Assembly (NCBI GenBank): GCA_036497285.1 | Contig: DASXJR010000069.1 | Coordinates: 23,121 to 87,120, forward strand | Source of the DNA: RYN-133 sp036497285 | GTDB taxonomy: Bacteria > Actinomycetota > Actinomycetes > Mycobacteriales > Jatrophihabitantaceae | Reading direction: 5' to 3' | DNA: 64,000 nucleotides | Shown here: piece by piece, positions 27,386 through 37,009 of the stretch | Layout of the letters: each line of letters begins with the position of its first letter | Position numbering within the stretch: position 1 is the first letter of the stretch | Made by a program: the position numbers and the translations under genes | Notes under the pieces: generated by a model | The model's input: only the letters and a program-made list of their open reading frames with translations | The model's database searches: none | What the model was told of the DNA's origin: nothing

Positions 27386-28561
27386 ATGAAGGTGCGTATA
27401 GCAATGGTCGGCACCAGGGGGGTGCCAGCCCGGTACGGGGGATTCGAGACCTGCGTCGAGCAGGTCGGCCAGCGACTGGTCAAGGCAGGTCACGAGGTCG
27501 TCGTGTACTGCCGCACGACCATCGGGCCGGACGAACTCGAGGAATACCCCGAGGAGCACCTGGGCATGCGGCTGGTCTACATGCCGGCAATCCCCAAGAA
27601 GGCGATCGAGACGCTGAGCCACACCGCGGCCTCCGCGGCGCACTTGATGGTGCACCCGGTCGACGTGGCGCTGGTGTTCAACTCGGCCAACGCGCCGTTC
27701 GTACCGATGCTGCGCGCTCGCGGCATCCCCGTGGCCACCCACGTCGACGGTCTCGAGTGGAAGCGCGACAAGTGGCAGGGCGTCGGCCGCAAGTACTACC
27801 GGCTCGCCGAGTCGATGTCCGTGCGGTGGTCCGACGCGTTGATCGCGGACGCGCAGGGCATCTCCGATTACTACGAGGCCGAGTTCGCAGCCCCCACCGA
27901 ACTCATCGCCTACGGCGCGCCGATCCTCGTCAACGAGCGCGCGGAACTGATCGAGGAACTCGGCCTGGCCTCGCGCCAGTACCACCTGGTCGTCGCCCGG
28001 TTCGAGCCGGAGAACCACGTCGACGTGATCGTCGACGGCTACACCCGCAGCGGTGCGAACCTGCCACTGGTCGTGGTCGGCGCAGCGCCCTACGCGGACG
28101 CGTACACCGCACGCATCCGGTCGCTGTGCGACGATCGCGTGCGGCTGCTCGGTTCGGTCTGGAACCAAGATCTGCTCGACCAGCTCTATGCGAACAGCGC
28201 GACGTATCTGCACGGTCACTCGGTCGGCGGCACGAACCCGTCGCTGCTACGTGCAGCCGGCGCAGGCGCCCCGACGATCGCCTACGACGTGAACTTCAAT
28301 CGCGAGGTCCTCGAACGCGCCGGCCGCTACTTCCGGACGGCGACCGAGGTCGCGTATGAGCTCGAACTCGCCGAGAAGGACGAAGGCGAGACCGCGCGCC
28401 GCGGTGCGCTCGGGCGCGCCCGCGCCCTGCGCTATGACTGGGACGAAGTGGCGACGCAGTACGAGCAGCTGTGCCTGCGGCTCAACGCGACGGGCACAGT
28501 CCCGCGTCGGCGCCGTCCGGGTTCGCCGAGCGGGAAGCGCTACGGCGTAATCCAGCCATGA
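27386..28561 (+). CDS. DUF1972-type family 4 glycosyltransferase (rhamnosyltransferase-like)
   Basis: A 391-residue retaining GT-B enzyme. The N-terminal DUF1972 signature is VGTRGVPARYGGFETCVEQ. The HVDGLEWKRDKW segment and the DP-sugar-binding region HGHSVGGTNPSLLRAAGAG follow. Such proteins often add rhamnose to a lipid-linked acceptor, but the donor cannot be fixed here. ATG 27386 lies only one base after GGGGGA, and GTG 27392 in frame would have better spacing. The stop overlaps the next start as ATGA, so the two glycosyltransferases are translationally coupled. Confidence 0.9.
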   Translation: MKVRIAMVGTRGVPARYGGFETCVEQVGQRLVKAGHEVVVYCRTTIGPDELEEYPEEHLGMRLVYMPAIPKKAIETLSHTAASAAHLMVHPVDVALVFNSANAPFVPMLRARGIPVATHVDGLEWKRDKWQGVGRKYYRLAESMSVRWSDALIADAQGISDYYEAEFAAPTELIAYGAPILVNERAELIEELGLASRQYHLVVARFEPENHVDVIVDGYTRSGANLPLVVVGAAPYADAYTARIRSLCDDRVRLLGSVWNQDLLDQLYANSATYLHGHSVGGTNPSLLRAAGAGAPTIAYDVNFNREVLERAGRYFRTATEVAYELELAEKDEGETARRGALGRARALRYDWDEVATQYEQLCLRLNATGTVPRRRRPGSPSGKRYGVIQP

Positions 28562-29853
28562 GCAAGGCAGATCTGTCGACGACCGGCGGCGCGGACCGGA
28601 TCCACGTCCTTGTCGCGCATCCCGGCGCGGAGCTCTACGGCTCCGATCAACAGGTCGTTCGGTCGGTCGAGGCGTTCTGCGCCGTCGGATGGCGGGTGAC
28701 CGTGGCGCTGCCCGAACGTGGCGCGCTGTGCACCGAACTCGGCGACGTCACCGTGACGGCGATCGCGTCGCCGGTGTTGCGCAGGGCGTGGCTTCGCCCG
28801 CTCGGTCTCGTGCGCCTCGTGGCGCAGACACCGCTGGCGATCCTGCGTCAGGTCCGCATGATCCGCGCTTTGCGTCCGGACGTGGTCTTCGTGAACACGG
28901 TCACGTTGCCGCACTGGGTCCTCGCCGCCCGGCTCGCACGTTGTCGCGTCGTGGTGCACGCGCATGAGGCCGAGGAAGGTGTCTCGCGCGGATTGCGGGC
29001 GGCTCTGTATCTGCCGCTGTTGCTAGCGCACAGGGTCATCGCGAACAGCGACACCACTCGGCGTGTGATCGCTGCTGCCGCCGCACGACTTCGGTCGCGC
29101 ATCCGGGTTGTCTTCAACGGTGTTGCCGATCCGGGTGCGCAGCCGACCACGGCGAGCGTCCCAGGCCGGCTCACGGTGGTCTCTCGATTGTCGCCGCGAA
29201 AGGGTGTGCACGACGCGATCGAGACGTTGCGGTTGCTCGTTGCGGCCGGGCGCGATCTGACCCTCGAGGTCTGTGGCACGGTGTTCGCCGGCTACGAGTG
29301 GTACGAGGCCGAGTTGCGCGAGACGGTACGGGCGGCCGGTCTGGACGACCGCGTGATCTTCGCCGGGTTCGTGTCACCGATCGAGCATGCGCTGGCCCGC
29401 GCCGAGATCGTCCTCGCGCCGTCGTACGGCGAATCGTTCGGCAACTCGGTCGTCGAGGCGATGCTCGCCGAGCGTCCGGTAGTCGCCTCCGCAGTCCAAG
29501 GGCTGGCGGAGGTCGTCGACCATCGACGCACCGGCATGCTCACGCCTGCCGGGGATGCGGCAGCCGTCGCAGAAGTCGTGGCGCAGCTGCTGGACGACCC
29601 TGAGCAGGCTCGTCGGATCGCGTTCCGCGCGCGGCAGGAGGCCCGGTCGAGGTTCGCCACCGAACGGTACGGAAGAGCCCTGACGGACGCGGTCCTCGAG
29701 GTGCTGGAGGGCACGAATCGCGGGAAACCACAAGGGTTTCTCAAATCCGAACAGATTGTTGCTCAGGATATCTCTTCCGATGCGAAGTTTGCGATGTTGA
29801 ACAGTTATCGTCGGCCGGGCGCCCGACCAGCTTTGCGCGTGGTCGGCCGATGA
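28558..29853 (+). CDS. Family 4 glycosyltransferase
   Basis: A 431-residue GT-B glycosyltransferase. The N-terminal acceptor half contains HPGAELYGSDQQVVRSVEAF and VHAHEAEEGVSRG. The donor half has VVSRLSPRKGVHDAI and the E-x7-E box in SYGESFGNSVVEAM. ATG 28558 overlaps the stop of the preceding gene by four bases. The last 45 residues (GFLKSEQIVAQDISSDAKF onward) extend beyond the usual family end and are encoded by noticeably AT-richer DNA. The gene ends in ATGA at the next possible start. Confidence 0.9.
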   Translation: MSKADLSTTGGADRIHVLVAHPGAELYGSDQQVVRSVEAFCAVGWRVTVALPERGALCTELGDVTVTAIASPVLRRAWLRPLGLVRLVAQTPLAILRQVRMIRALRPDVVFVNTVTLPHWVLAARLARCRVVVHAHEAEEGVSRGLRAALYLPLLLAHRVIANSDTTRRVIAAAAARLRSRIRVVFNGVADPGAQPTTASVPGRLTVVSRLSPRKGVHDAIETLRLLVAAGRDLTLEVCGTVFAGYEWYEAELRETVRAAGLDDRVIFAGFVSPIEHALARAEIVLAPSYGESFGNSVVEAMLAERPVVASAVQGLAEVVDHRRTGMLTPAGDAAAVAEVVAQLLDDPEQARRIAFRARQEARSRFATERYGRALTDAVLEVLEGTNRGKPQGFLKSEQIVAQDISSDAKFAMLNSYRRPGARPALRVVGR

Positions 29854-29864
29854 GGGGGATTCGA

Positions 29865-30548
29865 GTGAGTACACGCGGGGGCACCGTGCGCGTGCTCGCG
29901 TGCCACCGCCTCGCGCCGATGCGTGCTGCCAAGCGGATCGTCGCGGTCATCGGTGCCGTTGGCGTTCTTGCTGCGAGCGTGTCCGCGTGCACGTCCGCTT
30001 CCTCACCGACGTCGGCAACGGCGACCGGACCGACGGGGCCTCAGGGTGCAAGCACGCTGCCGCCGTCGTTGCGCCCCGCGACCACGCCGGTTCCGCCGCC
30101 GACTCCCGGCGACATCTCGCACCAAGTGCGGCCCGCGTCGGTCAGCGTGCACTCGCCGGTACCCATCGGAAAGTCCGGATCGTTTGCCTCGGGAATCGCC
30201 GTGCGCGTGTTGGCCGCGGACAGGTTCCGTGCCCGGGCGCATCGTCCGGGCGAGATCTCGGGGCCGGCCGTCCGCGTGACCACCGAGATCACCAACAACA
30301 CCGGTAAGGCGATCTCCGTCGCAGGGCTGGCTGTGACGTGTGCCGATGCGCACGGCATTCCGCTCGTCAGTTTTCTGTCCCCGCCGGCCCAACCGTTCAA
30401 GGGGACCTTGGCCAGCGGCGCGCATGCGCGCGCCATGTACGTGTTCGAACTCGGCCGCGGCTCGCACGCGGCGAAGAATCCGCTGACCTTCAAGCTCGGC
30501 AATTCCGCGACGAAGTCCATCGTCCAGTTCTACGGAAAAGTGACATGA
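29865..30548 (+). CDS. Secreted lipoprotein preceding giant protein B
   Basis: A roughly 227-residue predicted lipoprotein. GTG 29865 is preceded by GAGGGGGA; ATG 29850 (overlapping the upstream stop) and ATG 29919 are alternatives. The signal peptide is MRAAKRIVAVIGAVGVLAAS with lipobox VSAC. A Pro/Thr-rich linker leads to a beta-rich domain of about 130 residues (VRVTTEITNNTGKAISVAGL, GTLASGAHARAMYVFEL) that looks like a DUF4352-type or immunoglobulin-like fold. Its stop overlaps the next start as ATGA, so it is coupled to the giant protein and probably works with it at the cell surface. Confidence 0.78.
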   Translation: MSTRGGTVRVLACHRLAPMRAAKRIVAVIGAVGVLAASVSACTSASSPTSATATGPTGPQGASTLPPSLRPATTPVPPPTPGDISHQVRPASVSVHSPVPIGKSGSFASGIAVRVLAADRFRARAHRPGEISGPAVRVTTEITNNTGKAISVAGLAVTCADAHGIPLVSFLSPPAQPFKGTLASGAHARAMYVFELGRGSHAAKNPLTFKLGNSATKSIVQFYGKVT

Positions 30549-33500
30549 CAGATCAGTTGCTTGAGAACGACCGTCCGCGCCATCTCACAGAGCGTTCGAC
30601 CCGAACTCGCCGCGGCCTGGTCTTGGTGACCGTCCTGGCGCTCGTAGCCGGCGTCGCGTCGGTGGTTGTCGCGTCACCTGCGGCAGCTGCGGTCGCACCG
30701 CCCGGCATCTCCCCGGTCGTTCAGCGCGGCCCGAACGGCGTCACCGCCGACGCATTGCCGACCGTGCAGATCGATGGCGTGGTCTGGGACCAGGCCGTTG
30801 TCGGTAACACCGTGTACGCAGGCGGCCAGTTCGCCAACGCCCGGCCCGCCGGCGCCGCGCCCGGCACGAGCCTGACTCCGCGCGCGAATCTGCTTGCCTA
30901 TGACATCCGTACCGGAAACCTGATCACTTCGTTTGCGCCCTCGCTCAACGCGCAGGTGAACGCGCTTGCAGTCTCGCCGGACGGTTCACGTCTGTACGTC
31001 GGTGGCAACTTCACCACCGCCGACGGAGCGAACCGCTATCGCGTCGCCGCGTACAACACCGCAACGGGCGCGCTGGTCTCCACATGGGCGCCCTCGCTCG
31101 ACGCTGCGGTCAACGCGATCGCCGTCACCAACAACGCTGTGTACGTCGGCGGCAATTTCAGCCTGGCCAACAACACTCCTCGTGCGCACCTCGCTGCGTT
31201 CGACCCGGTCAGTGGCGCACTGCTCGGCTGGGCACCGACCGCAGACGACCTCGTCCAGGCACTGGTCATGTCCCCGGACAACAGTCGCGTGATCGTCGGC
31301 GGCTCGTTCCAGAACGTGAACGGCTCGCCCGCCTACGGTCTGGCCTCCGTCGATGCAGTGAACGGAACGCTGTACCCGTTCCTCGCCAACACGATTGTCC
31401 GCGACGCCGGCACGGGAGCGTCGATCCTCTCGTTGTCGACCGACGGCACGTCGATCTACTCCACCGCATACGTCTACGGCACGACCGGAAACTTCGAAGG
31501 CGTCATGTCCGCCGACCCGTACACGGGCGACGTCAACTGGCTCGCAGACTGCCACGGTGACACGTACGGCACGTATGCGAACTCGGCCGCGGTCTACGTG
31601 GTCAGCCACCAGCACTTCTGCACGAACATCGGCGGCTTCCCGGACACGAACCCGCGCTCGCGGTGGTACCGCTCCACGGCGTTCACCCCGAATGCCACGG
31701 GTACGGTCCAGCACAACAGCGAGAGTGGCGCCGGTTACGGCGACTTCGGAGGCTACCCGAGCCCTTCGCTGATCAACTGGGTGCCGGCGCTCGACATCGG
31801 CACCTATACCGGTCAGTCGCAGGCGGCCTGGAGCGTGAAGGGGAACTCGCAGTATGTCGTCGAGGGCGGCGAATTCCCGCGGGTGAACGGTGTTTCCCAG
31901 CAGGGTCTGGTGCGCTTCGCCGTTCCGTCCATCGCAACCAACAAGCAGGGCCCGCTTCTCTGGGGGCCCAATATGAATGTCGCGGCTACCGCGACGTCGT
32001 CCACCACCGCCCGCGTTTCGTGGCTTACCAACTCCGACCGTGACGACCAAAACCTCAACTACACCGTCCTGCGCAACGGCACGACCGTATACACCACGCA
32101 CGCGACGTCGTGGGACTGGAACCACCCGACGATCGGCTTCATCGACGCCGGGCTGACACCGGGGCAGACATATACCTACCGGGTGAAGGTCACTGACCCG
32201 AACGGGAACGGCACTCAAGGTGTCGACACCTCGATCACGATGCCGACGGCGTCCGGGCCCAGCCCGGTCGGAAGTCCGTTTGCCCAGGACGTGGTCAATG
32301 CGGGGGCGTCGCACTTCTGGCGCCTTGACCAAGCCACGGGTTCGACGTCCGCGCTCGACTACGCGGGTTTCGACGACCTCACCCTGAGCGCCGGTGTCAC
32401 CGCTGGGGCAGCGGGCGCGATCAACGGTGACACCGACACCGCCTCCACCTTCTCCGGTACGAACACCGGCCTGGGTGCGACCCAGAACCCTGTGCAGGGT
32501 CCGGACACCTTCACCGAATCGGCCTGGTTCAGGACGACCAGTACGAGCGGCGGCAAGATCGTCGGGTTCGGTAGCTCGAAGACCGGACAAAGTAGCAACT
32601 ACGACCGGCACCTCTACCTGAACAGCTCGTCACAGCTGGTCTTCGGCGTCTACAACAACGCGAACTACACGATCACGACCCCGACGAAGTACAACGACGG
32701 CGCGTGGCACCAGGTGACCGGCACGCTGTCTGGATCAGGCATGGCGCTCTACGTCGACGGCCGGTTGATCGGTACCAACACCGGCACCATTGCGGGCCAG
32801 TCGTACTCGGGCTACTGGCGCGTCGGCGGCGACAGCACCTGGTCGGGCTCGCAGTACCTCAATGGCAGCATCGATGACGTCGCGATCTATCCAACCGCGC
32901 TGACGCTCGCGCAGGTCCGCAAGCAATACCTCGATGCGGGCTACACAGTCCCGGGGTCCTCGGCGCCTGGGGACAAATACGGGGCGACGGTCTGGAACGA
33001 CGCGCCTTCGGTGTACTACCGCGTGGACGAGACGACGGGCAGCGTTGCGACGGACCAGTCCGGGAACGTGAACTCCGGGAACTACGCCGGTGGTTTCACG
33101 CTCGGTGTGTCGAGCCCTGTCACCGCAACTGGGTCGGCCGTCACGTTCAACGGCACGACCGGCACGCTGGCTTCGAGCGTCCTGGGCGCGGCGCCGGCGG
33201 TGTACAGCGAGGAAGTGTGGTTCAAGACCACCAGTACCACCGGCGGCAAGTTGATCGGGTTCGGCAGTTCGCGGTCGGGCTCGAGCAGCACGCACGACCG
33301 AAATCTGTACATGCTGGGCAACGGCAAGCTCGTCTTCGGCACGAAGACAGGGACGACGATCAACGCCGCCACGTCTTCCTCGTCCTACAACGACGGGAAA
33401 TGGCACTACGCGGCCGCGACCCAGGGCCCGAGTGGCATGGCGCTTTACGTCGACGGAGTCAGCGTCGCTACGAACTCGGCAACCACCGCAACCAGCTTCA

Positions 33501-35044
33501 ACGGTTATTGGCGTCTCGGCGGTGACAGTCTGAGTGGCTGGGGAGCGGACAACTCGTTCTTCAAGGGCACGCTCGACGAGGGCGCGGTGTACCCGACGGT
33601 GCTGACCGCGACCCAGGTCGCGACGCACTACCACGCGTCGCCCGCCGCGACGAACTCGCCGCCTGCGGCGGCGTTCACCAGCACGGTGGCGGGTGCGACG
33701 GCGTCATTCGACGGCACCGGTTCGTCCGATCCGGACGGCCCGATCGTCAGCTACAGCTGGGACTACGGTGACGGGAACACCGACACCGGGGCGACCCCGT
33801 CGCACACGTACGGCTCGCCCGGCACGTACAACGTCGCGCTGACGGTCACCGACACGAGCGGCGCGACGGCGACCGTCAGCCACCCGGTGACGATCCAGCC
33901 GAACCAGTTGCCGACGGCGCGGTTCGGCTCGGCGGTGACGAACCTGTCGGTCGCGTTCGACGGTTCCGGTTCTTCGGATCCGGACGGCGCGATTGCCGGC
34001 TACTCGTGGAACTTCGGGGACGGCTCGTCGAGCACGCAGATGTCACCGACGCACGCGTACAGCGACGCGGGCACGTACTCGGTGACCCTGACCGTGACCG
34101 ACGACCGTGGTGGGCAGGACTCCGTCACGCACAGCGTGGTGACCACGCTGCCGCCGAACCAGCCGCCGACCGCTGCCTTCACGGCCAACGCGAACGCGTT
34201 GTCGGTCGCCTTCGACGGCACCGGATCGTCCGATCCCGACGGTACGATCGTCAAGTACGCATGGGACTTCGGGGATGGCTCGTCGAGTGCGCAAGCGTCT
34301 CCGAGCCACACCTACGCGGCGCCCGGCACGTACTCGGTGACCCTGACGGTCACCGACAATCGTGGTGGTTCGGCATTCATCACGAAGTCGATCTCGGTCT
34401 CGACGGTCGTCGCGGCGGACGCCTTCGGGCGGACTGTCAGCAGCGGTTGGGGCAATGCCGACACCGGCGGTGCGTGGACCCGCACCGGCGCGGCGCTCAA
34501 CTTCGCGGTTGACGGCTCGGGCGGGCTGATGAAGCTCGCGGCCGCGGGCACCCAGCTGACCCAGACGCTCAACTCGGTCTCGGCGTTGAACGTCAACGAG
34601 CTGGTCGATCTCTCCGTCGATCAGACGCCGACCGGCAATGGCTACTTCGGGATTCTGACCGCTCGCGAGAGTGGCTCGGCCGACTATCGGTTGAAGGTTC
34701 GCCTGATGGCCGCCGGGGTGATCCATCTCGCGCTGTCGCGTGTCGTCGCAGGCAAGGAGACGACGCTTGGCGAGGTCTTGGTCAAGAACTTGACCTACAC
34801 CGCGGGCGACGTCGAGCGGGTTCGGTTCGTGGTCACGACCAACGCGGACGGCTCCGCACATCTGACCGGCACGATCTGGAAGATCGGCACAGCGGAGCCG
34901 ACCACGCCGCAGATCACGACGAACGATGCGACGGCCTCGTTGCACGTCGCCGGTGGCGTCGCTATCCAGTCGGCGTTGTCCAGCGACTGGACGAGCGGTG
35001 CAACCGTGGCACGGTTTGACAACCTCCTGGTCTCGGCGATCTGA
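30545..35044 (+). CDS. Giant secreted propeller-FN3-LamG-PKD surface protein (B)
   Basis: A 1499-residue exported protein. ATG 30545 overlaps the lipoprotein stop. A signal peptide (RRGLVLVTVLALVAGVASVV, cut near SPAAAA) is followed by a beta-propeller at about residues 58-455 with YVGGNFTTADG and LAAFDPVSGALLGW repeats. A fibronectin type III domain spans about 475-572. Two LamG-like concanavalin domains span 585-802 and 818-1032, each with an ALYVDG and YWR-GGDS signature. Three PKD domains follow (1037-1118, 1118-1200, 1200-1287), and a final lectin-like beta domain spans 1287-1499. No cell-wall sorting motif is visible. It shares propeller and PKD modules with giant protein A but has LamG in place of malectin, so the carbohydrate bound may differ. 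Confidence 0.87.
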   Translation: MTDQLLENDRPRHLTERSTRTRRGLVLVTVLALVAGVASVVVASPAAAAVAPPGISPVVQRGPNGVTADALPTVQIDGVVWDQAVVGNTVYAGGQFANARPAGAAPGTSLTPRANLLAYDIRTGNLITSFAPSLNAQVNALAVSPDGSRLYVGGNFTTADGANRYRVAAYNTATGALVSTWAPSLDAAVNAIAVTNNAVYVGGNFSLANNTPRAHLAAFDPVSGALLGWAPTADDLVQALVMSPDNSRVIVGGSFQNVNGSPAYGLASVDAVNGTLYPFLANTIVRDAGTGASILSLSTDGTSIYSTAYVYGTTGNFEGVMSADPYTGDVNWLADCHGDTYGTYANSAAVYVVSHQHFCTNIGGFPDTNPRSRWYRSTAFTPNATGTVQHNSESGAGYGDFGGYPSPSLINWVPALDIGTYTGQSQAAWSVKGNSQYVVEGGEFPRVNGVSQQGLVRFAVPSIATNKQGPLLWGPNMNVAATATSSTTARVSWLTNSDRDDQNLNYTVLRNGTTVYTTHATSWDWNHPTIGFIDAGLTPGQTYTYRVKVTDPNGNGTQGVDTSITMPTASGPSPVGSPFAQDVVNAGASHFWRLDQATGSTSALDYAGFDDLTLSAGVTAGAAGAINGDTDTASTFSGTNTGLGATQNPVQGPDTFTESAWFRTTSTSGGKIVGFGSSKTGQSSNYDRHLYLNSSSQLVFGVYNNANYTITTPTKYNDGAWHQVTGTLSGSGMALYVDGRLIGTNTGTIAGQSYSGYWRVGGDSTWSGSQYLNGSIDDVAIYPTALTLAQVRKQYLDAGYTVPGSSAPGDKYGATVWNDAPSVYYRVDETTGSVATDQSGNVNSGNYAGGFTLGVSSPVTATGSAVTFNGTTGTLASSVLGAAPAVYSEEVWFKTTSTTGGKLIGFGSSRSGSSSTHDRNLYMLGNGKLVFGTKTGTTINAATSSSSYNDGKWHYAAATQGPSGMALYVDGVSVATNSATTATSFNGYWRLGGDSLSGWGADNSFFKGTLDEGAVYPTVLTATQVATHYHASPAATNSPPAAAFTSTVAGATASFDGTGSSDPDGPIVSYSWDYGDGNTDTGATPSHTYGSPGTYNVALTVTDTSGATATVSHPVTIQPNQLPTARFGSAVTNLSVAFDGSGSSDPDGAIAGYSWNFGDGSSSTQMSPTHAYSDAGTYSVTLTVTDDRGGQDSVTHSVVTTLPPNQPPTAAFTANANALSVAFDGTGSSDPDGTIVKYAWDFGDGSSSAQASPSHTYAAPGTYSVTLTVTDNRGGSAFITKSISVSTVVAADAFGRTVSSGWGNADTGGAWTRTGAALNFAVDGSGGLMKLAAAGTQLTQTLNSVSALNVNELVDLSVDQTPTGNGYFGILTARESGSADYRLKVRLMAAGVIHLALSRVVAGKETTLGEVLVKNLTYTAGDVERVRFVVTTNADGSAHLTGTIWKIGTAEPTTPQITTNDATASLHVAGGVAIQSALSSDWTSGATVARFDNLLVSAI

Positions 35045-35114
35045 GCCGGGATCCGCCGAGCCGATACGCTCTGGCGGTCCTCATCGGCCGCCGGAGTGCA
35101 TCCCAGCGTTTACG

Positions 35115-36050
35115 GTGACGACTGTGAATTCCGATGTGCGTCGCGGCCAGACGGCTGTAGTGGTTGTGAACTACCGCTCGCATCGGCTCATCCAGGACAA
35201 CCTCCGACCGCTTGTGCTAGGTGACGAGTTCCGAGTCGTCATCATCGACAACCGCAGTACGCAGGAGGAAGCGGTCGCCGTGCGCTCGCTCGCGGCGGCG
35301 GCGGGGTGGGACGCGATAGCGCTCGATACCAACGGCGGCTTCGCCTCGGGTGTGAATGCCGGCCTGCAGCACGCGTTCGCCGCGGGCTGCACGAGCGTCG
35401 TGCTGCTAAATCCCGATGTCGTGATCACCGAAGCCACGCTGGCGGCCCTGCGCCACCACGTGACGGCCAACCCGACCGACGTCGTCAGCCCCGTCGTGCG
35501 AACACCCGCGCGTGTCGGACGCGGGTTCTCGTTGCTGGACCTCCATCACGGCGCGGTTCGCGCCGAGGCCGCCACCCGGCTGCGATATGGCGACAGTGCC
35601 CGCATCGAACGATGGCTGCCGGCCACGTGCCTTGCCGCGCACCGTGACCTACTGACGAACGCGGGCGGACTCGCCGACGCGTACTTCATGTACTGGGAGG
35701 ACATCGACCTGTGCCGACGGTGCGCCCTGGCGGGCGCGACGCTCGTACTGCGGGATGATCTCGAGGTGTACCACGACGAACTGGGTACTCAGAACCGCGC
35801 GACGCCGGCAGCGAAGTCCGCACTGTACTACCGCTACAACTGCCGTAACCGGCTACTGTTCGCGGCACGCAATCTGGCCCGTCGTGATGTGCTGCGCTGG
35901 ATGCTCTGGACGCCGGCCGTCAGTTGGCGGATCCTGATGCAGGGCGGGCGACGCCAGCTGATCGCATCGCCGCGGCTGCTCTGGGCCGCGATTCGCGGCA
36001 GTTTCGAGGGCCTCACCATCGCCACCCGCGCACTGGCCGATCGACGGTGA
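35115..36050 (+). CDS. Family 2 glycosyltransferase, rhamnosyltransferase-like (2)
   Basis: A roughly 311-residue GT2 enzyme of the RfbF/WbbL type. Signatures are AVVVVNYRSHRLIQDNL, DTNGGFASGVNAGL, the NPDV metal site in VVLLNPDVVI, and the acceptor segment YFMYWEDIDLCRRC. These match family members that add rhamnose, galactofuranose or similar sugars. The start is uncertain: GTG 35115, 35124 and 35136 are all in frame with no strong ribosome site. The stop overlaps the next gene as GTGA. Confidence 0.87.
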   Translation: MTTVNSDVRRGQTAVVVVNYRSHRLIQDNLRPLVLGDEFRVVIIDNRSTQEEAVAVRSLAAAAGWDAIALDTNGGFASGVNAGLQHAFAAGCTSVVLLNPDVVITEATLAALRHHVTANPTDVVSPVVRTPARVGRGFSLLDLHHGAVRAEAATRLRYGDSARIERWLPATCLAAHRDLLTNAGGLADAYFMYWEDIDLCRRCALAGATLVLRDDLEVYHDELGTQNRATPAAKSALYYRYNCRNRLLFAARNLARRDVLRWMLWTPAVSWRILMQGGRRQLIASPRLLWAAIRGSFEGLTIATRALADRR

Positions 36051-37009
36051 CGGCGTCGTCGAGGCCGTTGCGTCCGGCGCTGACGGTCGCAGTACCGACT
36101 TTCCACCGTCCGATGGATCTCGCCGAGATCCTGCCGATGCTGGTTGCTCAGGTGAATGCTGTTCGCAAGGGAGTGTCCGCCGATGTCCTCGTGATCGACA
36201 ACGATGCGGAGGCGAGCGCGGCAGAGATCGCGGCCGACCTCGACCCGAACATCGTTCGCTATGTAGTCGAACCCCGCGCCGGCATCGCGGCGGCACGCAA
36301 CCGCGCCCTTGACGAGTCGGAGTCGAGAGACGTCCTCGTGTTCATCGACGACGACGAACGTCCGAGCGAAGCCTGGCTCGCGCGACTGCTCGAGACGTGG
36401 CGCGCACACGACGTCGCGGCGGTCACCGGCCCCGTCATCTCGATCGTGGACGGTCCGGTCGATCCATGGCTCGCGGCTGGCGGCATCTTCGACCGTCTGC
36501 ACCGCAGCACCACGCCGACCGGCGCCGACGTGGCGAGCGCGGCCACCAACAATCTGTTGCTCGACCTGAACCGGGTTCGTCGGCACGGGCTGCGCTTCGC
36601 CGACGACCTCGGGCTCAGCGGGGGTGAGGACACGCTGTTCACTAGGCGTCTCGTCGCAAAGGGCGAGCGGATCGTCTGGTGCGGCGAGGCTGCGGTCGTC
36701 GAGAAAGTGCGGCCGGAACGCGTAAGCCGCCGGTGGATGCTGATGCGTGCGTTCAGCTACGGCACGATCGACTGTCGCGTTGCGCGCGAGCTCGCGCCGG
36801 ATGTCGCGGGTCGACTCATGGCCCGGCTACGGTGCCTGGGTAATGGCATCGCACGGATCGGATACGGTGCTGCGCGCGCTGGTCTCGGCCTTGTCACGGC
36901 GTCCAAACGGCGCCAGGCGCTCGGCGCGCAGACCTCGATGCGCGGGGTCGGCCTCGTGCTCGGCGCGTTGGGCTACACCCACCAGCGCTATCGTGCGAGG
37001 CGAGGATGA
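36047..37009 (+). CDS. Family 2 glycosyltransferase (3)
   Basis: A 320-residue GT2 enzyme. It opens LTVAVPTFHRPMDL, has VEPRAGIAAARNRALDE, the DDDE metal site in VFIDDDERP, ATNNLLLDLNRV and LSGGEDTLFTRRL. It is a clear paralogue of the gene at 41063, which shares PGIAAARNR, FIDDDE, TNNLLLD and GGEDT. GTG 36047 overlaps the upstream stop, and the downstream flippase starts inside its own stop, so three genes are coupled. Confidence 0.9.
   Translation: MTASSRPLRPALTVAVPTFHRPMDLAEILPMLVAQVNAVRKGVSADVLVIDNDAEASAAEIAADLDPNIVRYVVEPRAGIAAARNRALDESESRDVLVFIDDDERPSEAWLARLLETWRAHDVAAVTGPVISIVDGPVDPWLAAGGIFDRLHRSTTPTGADVASAATNNLLLDLNRVRRHGLRFADDLGLSGGEDTLFTRRLVAKGERIVWCGEAAVVEKVRPERVSRRWMLMRAFSYGTIDCRVARELAPDVAGRLMARLRCLGNGIARIGYGAARAGLGLVTASKRRQALGAQTSMRGVGLVLGALGYTHQRYRARRG

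Noticed and set aside
25519..27483. 654-codon open frame on the minus strand
   Set aside because: It runs antisense through sugar transferase B, whose domains are unmistakable; the product is a charged low-complexity shadow.
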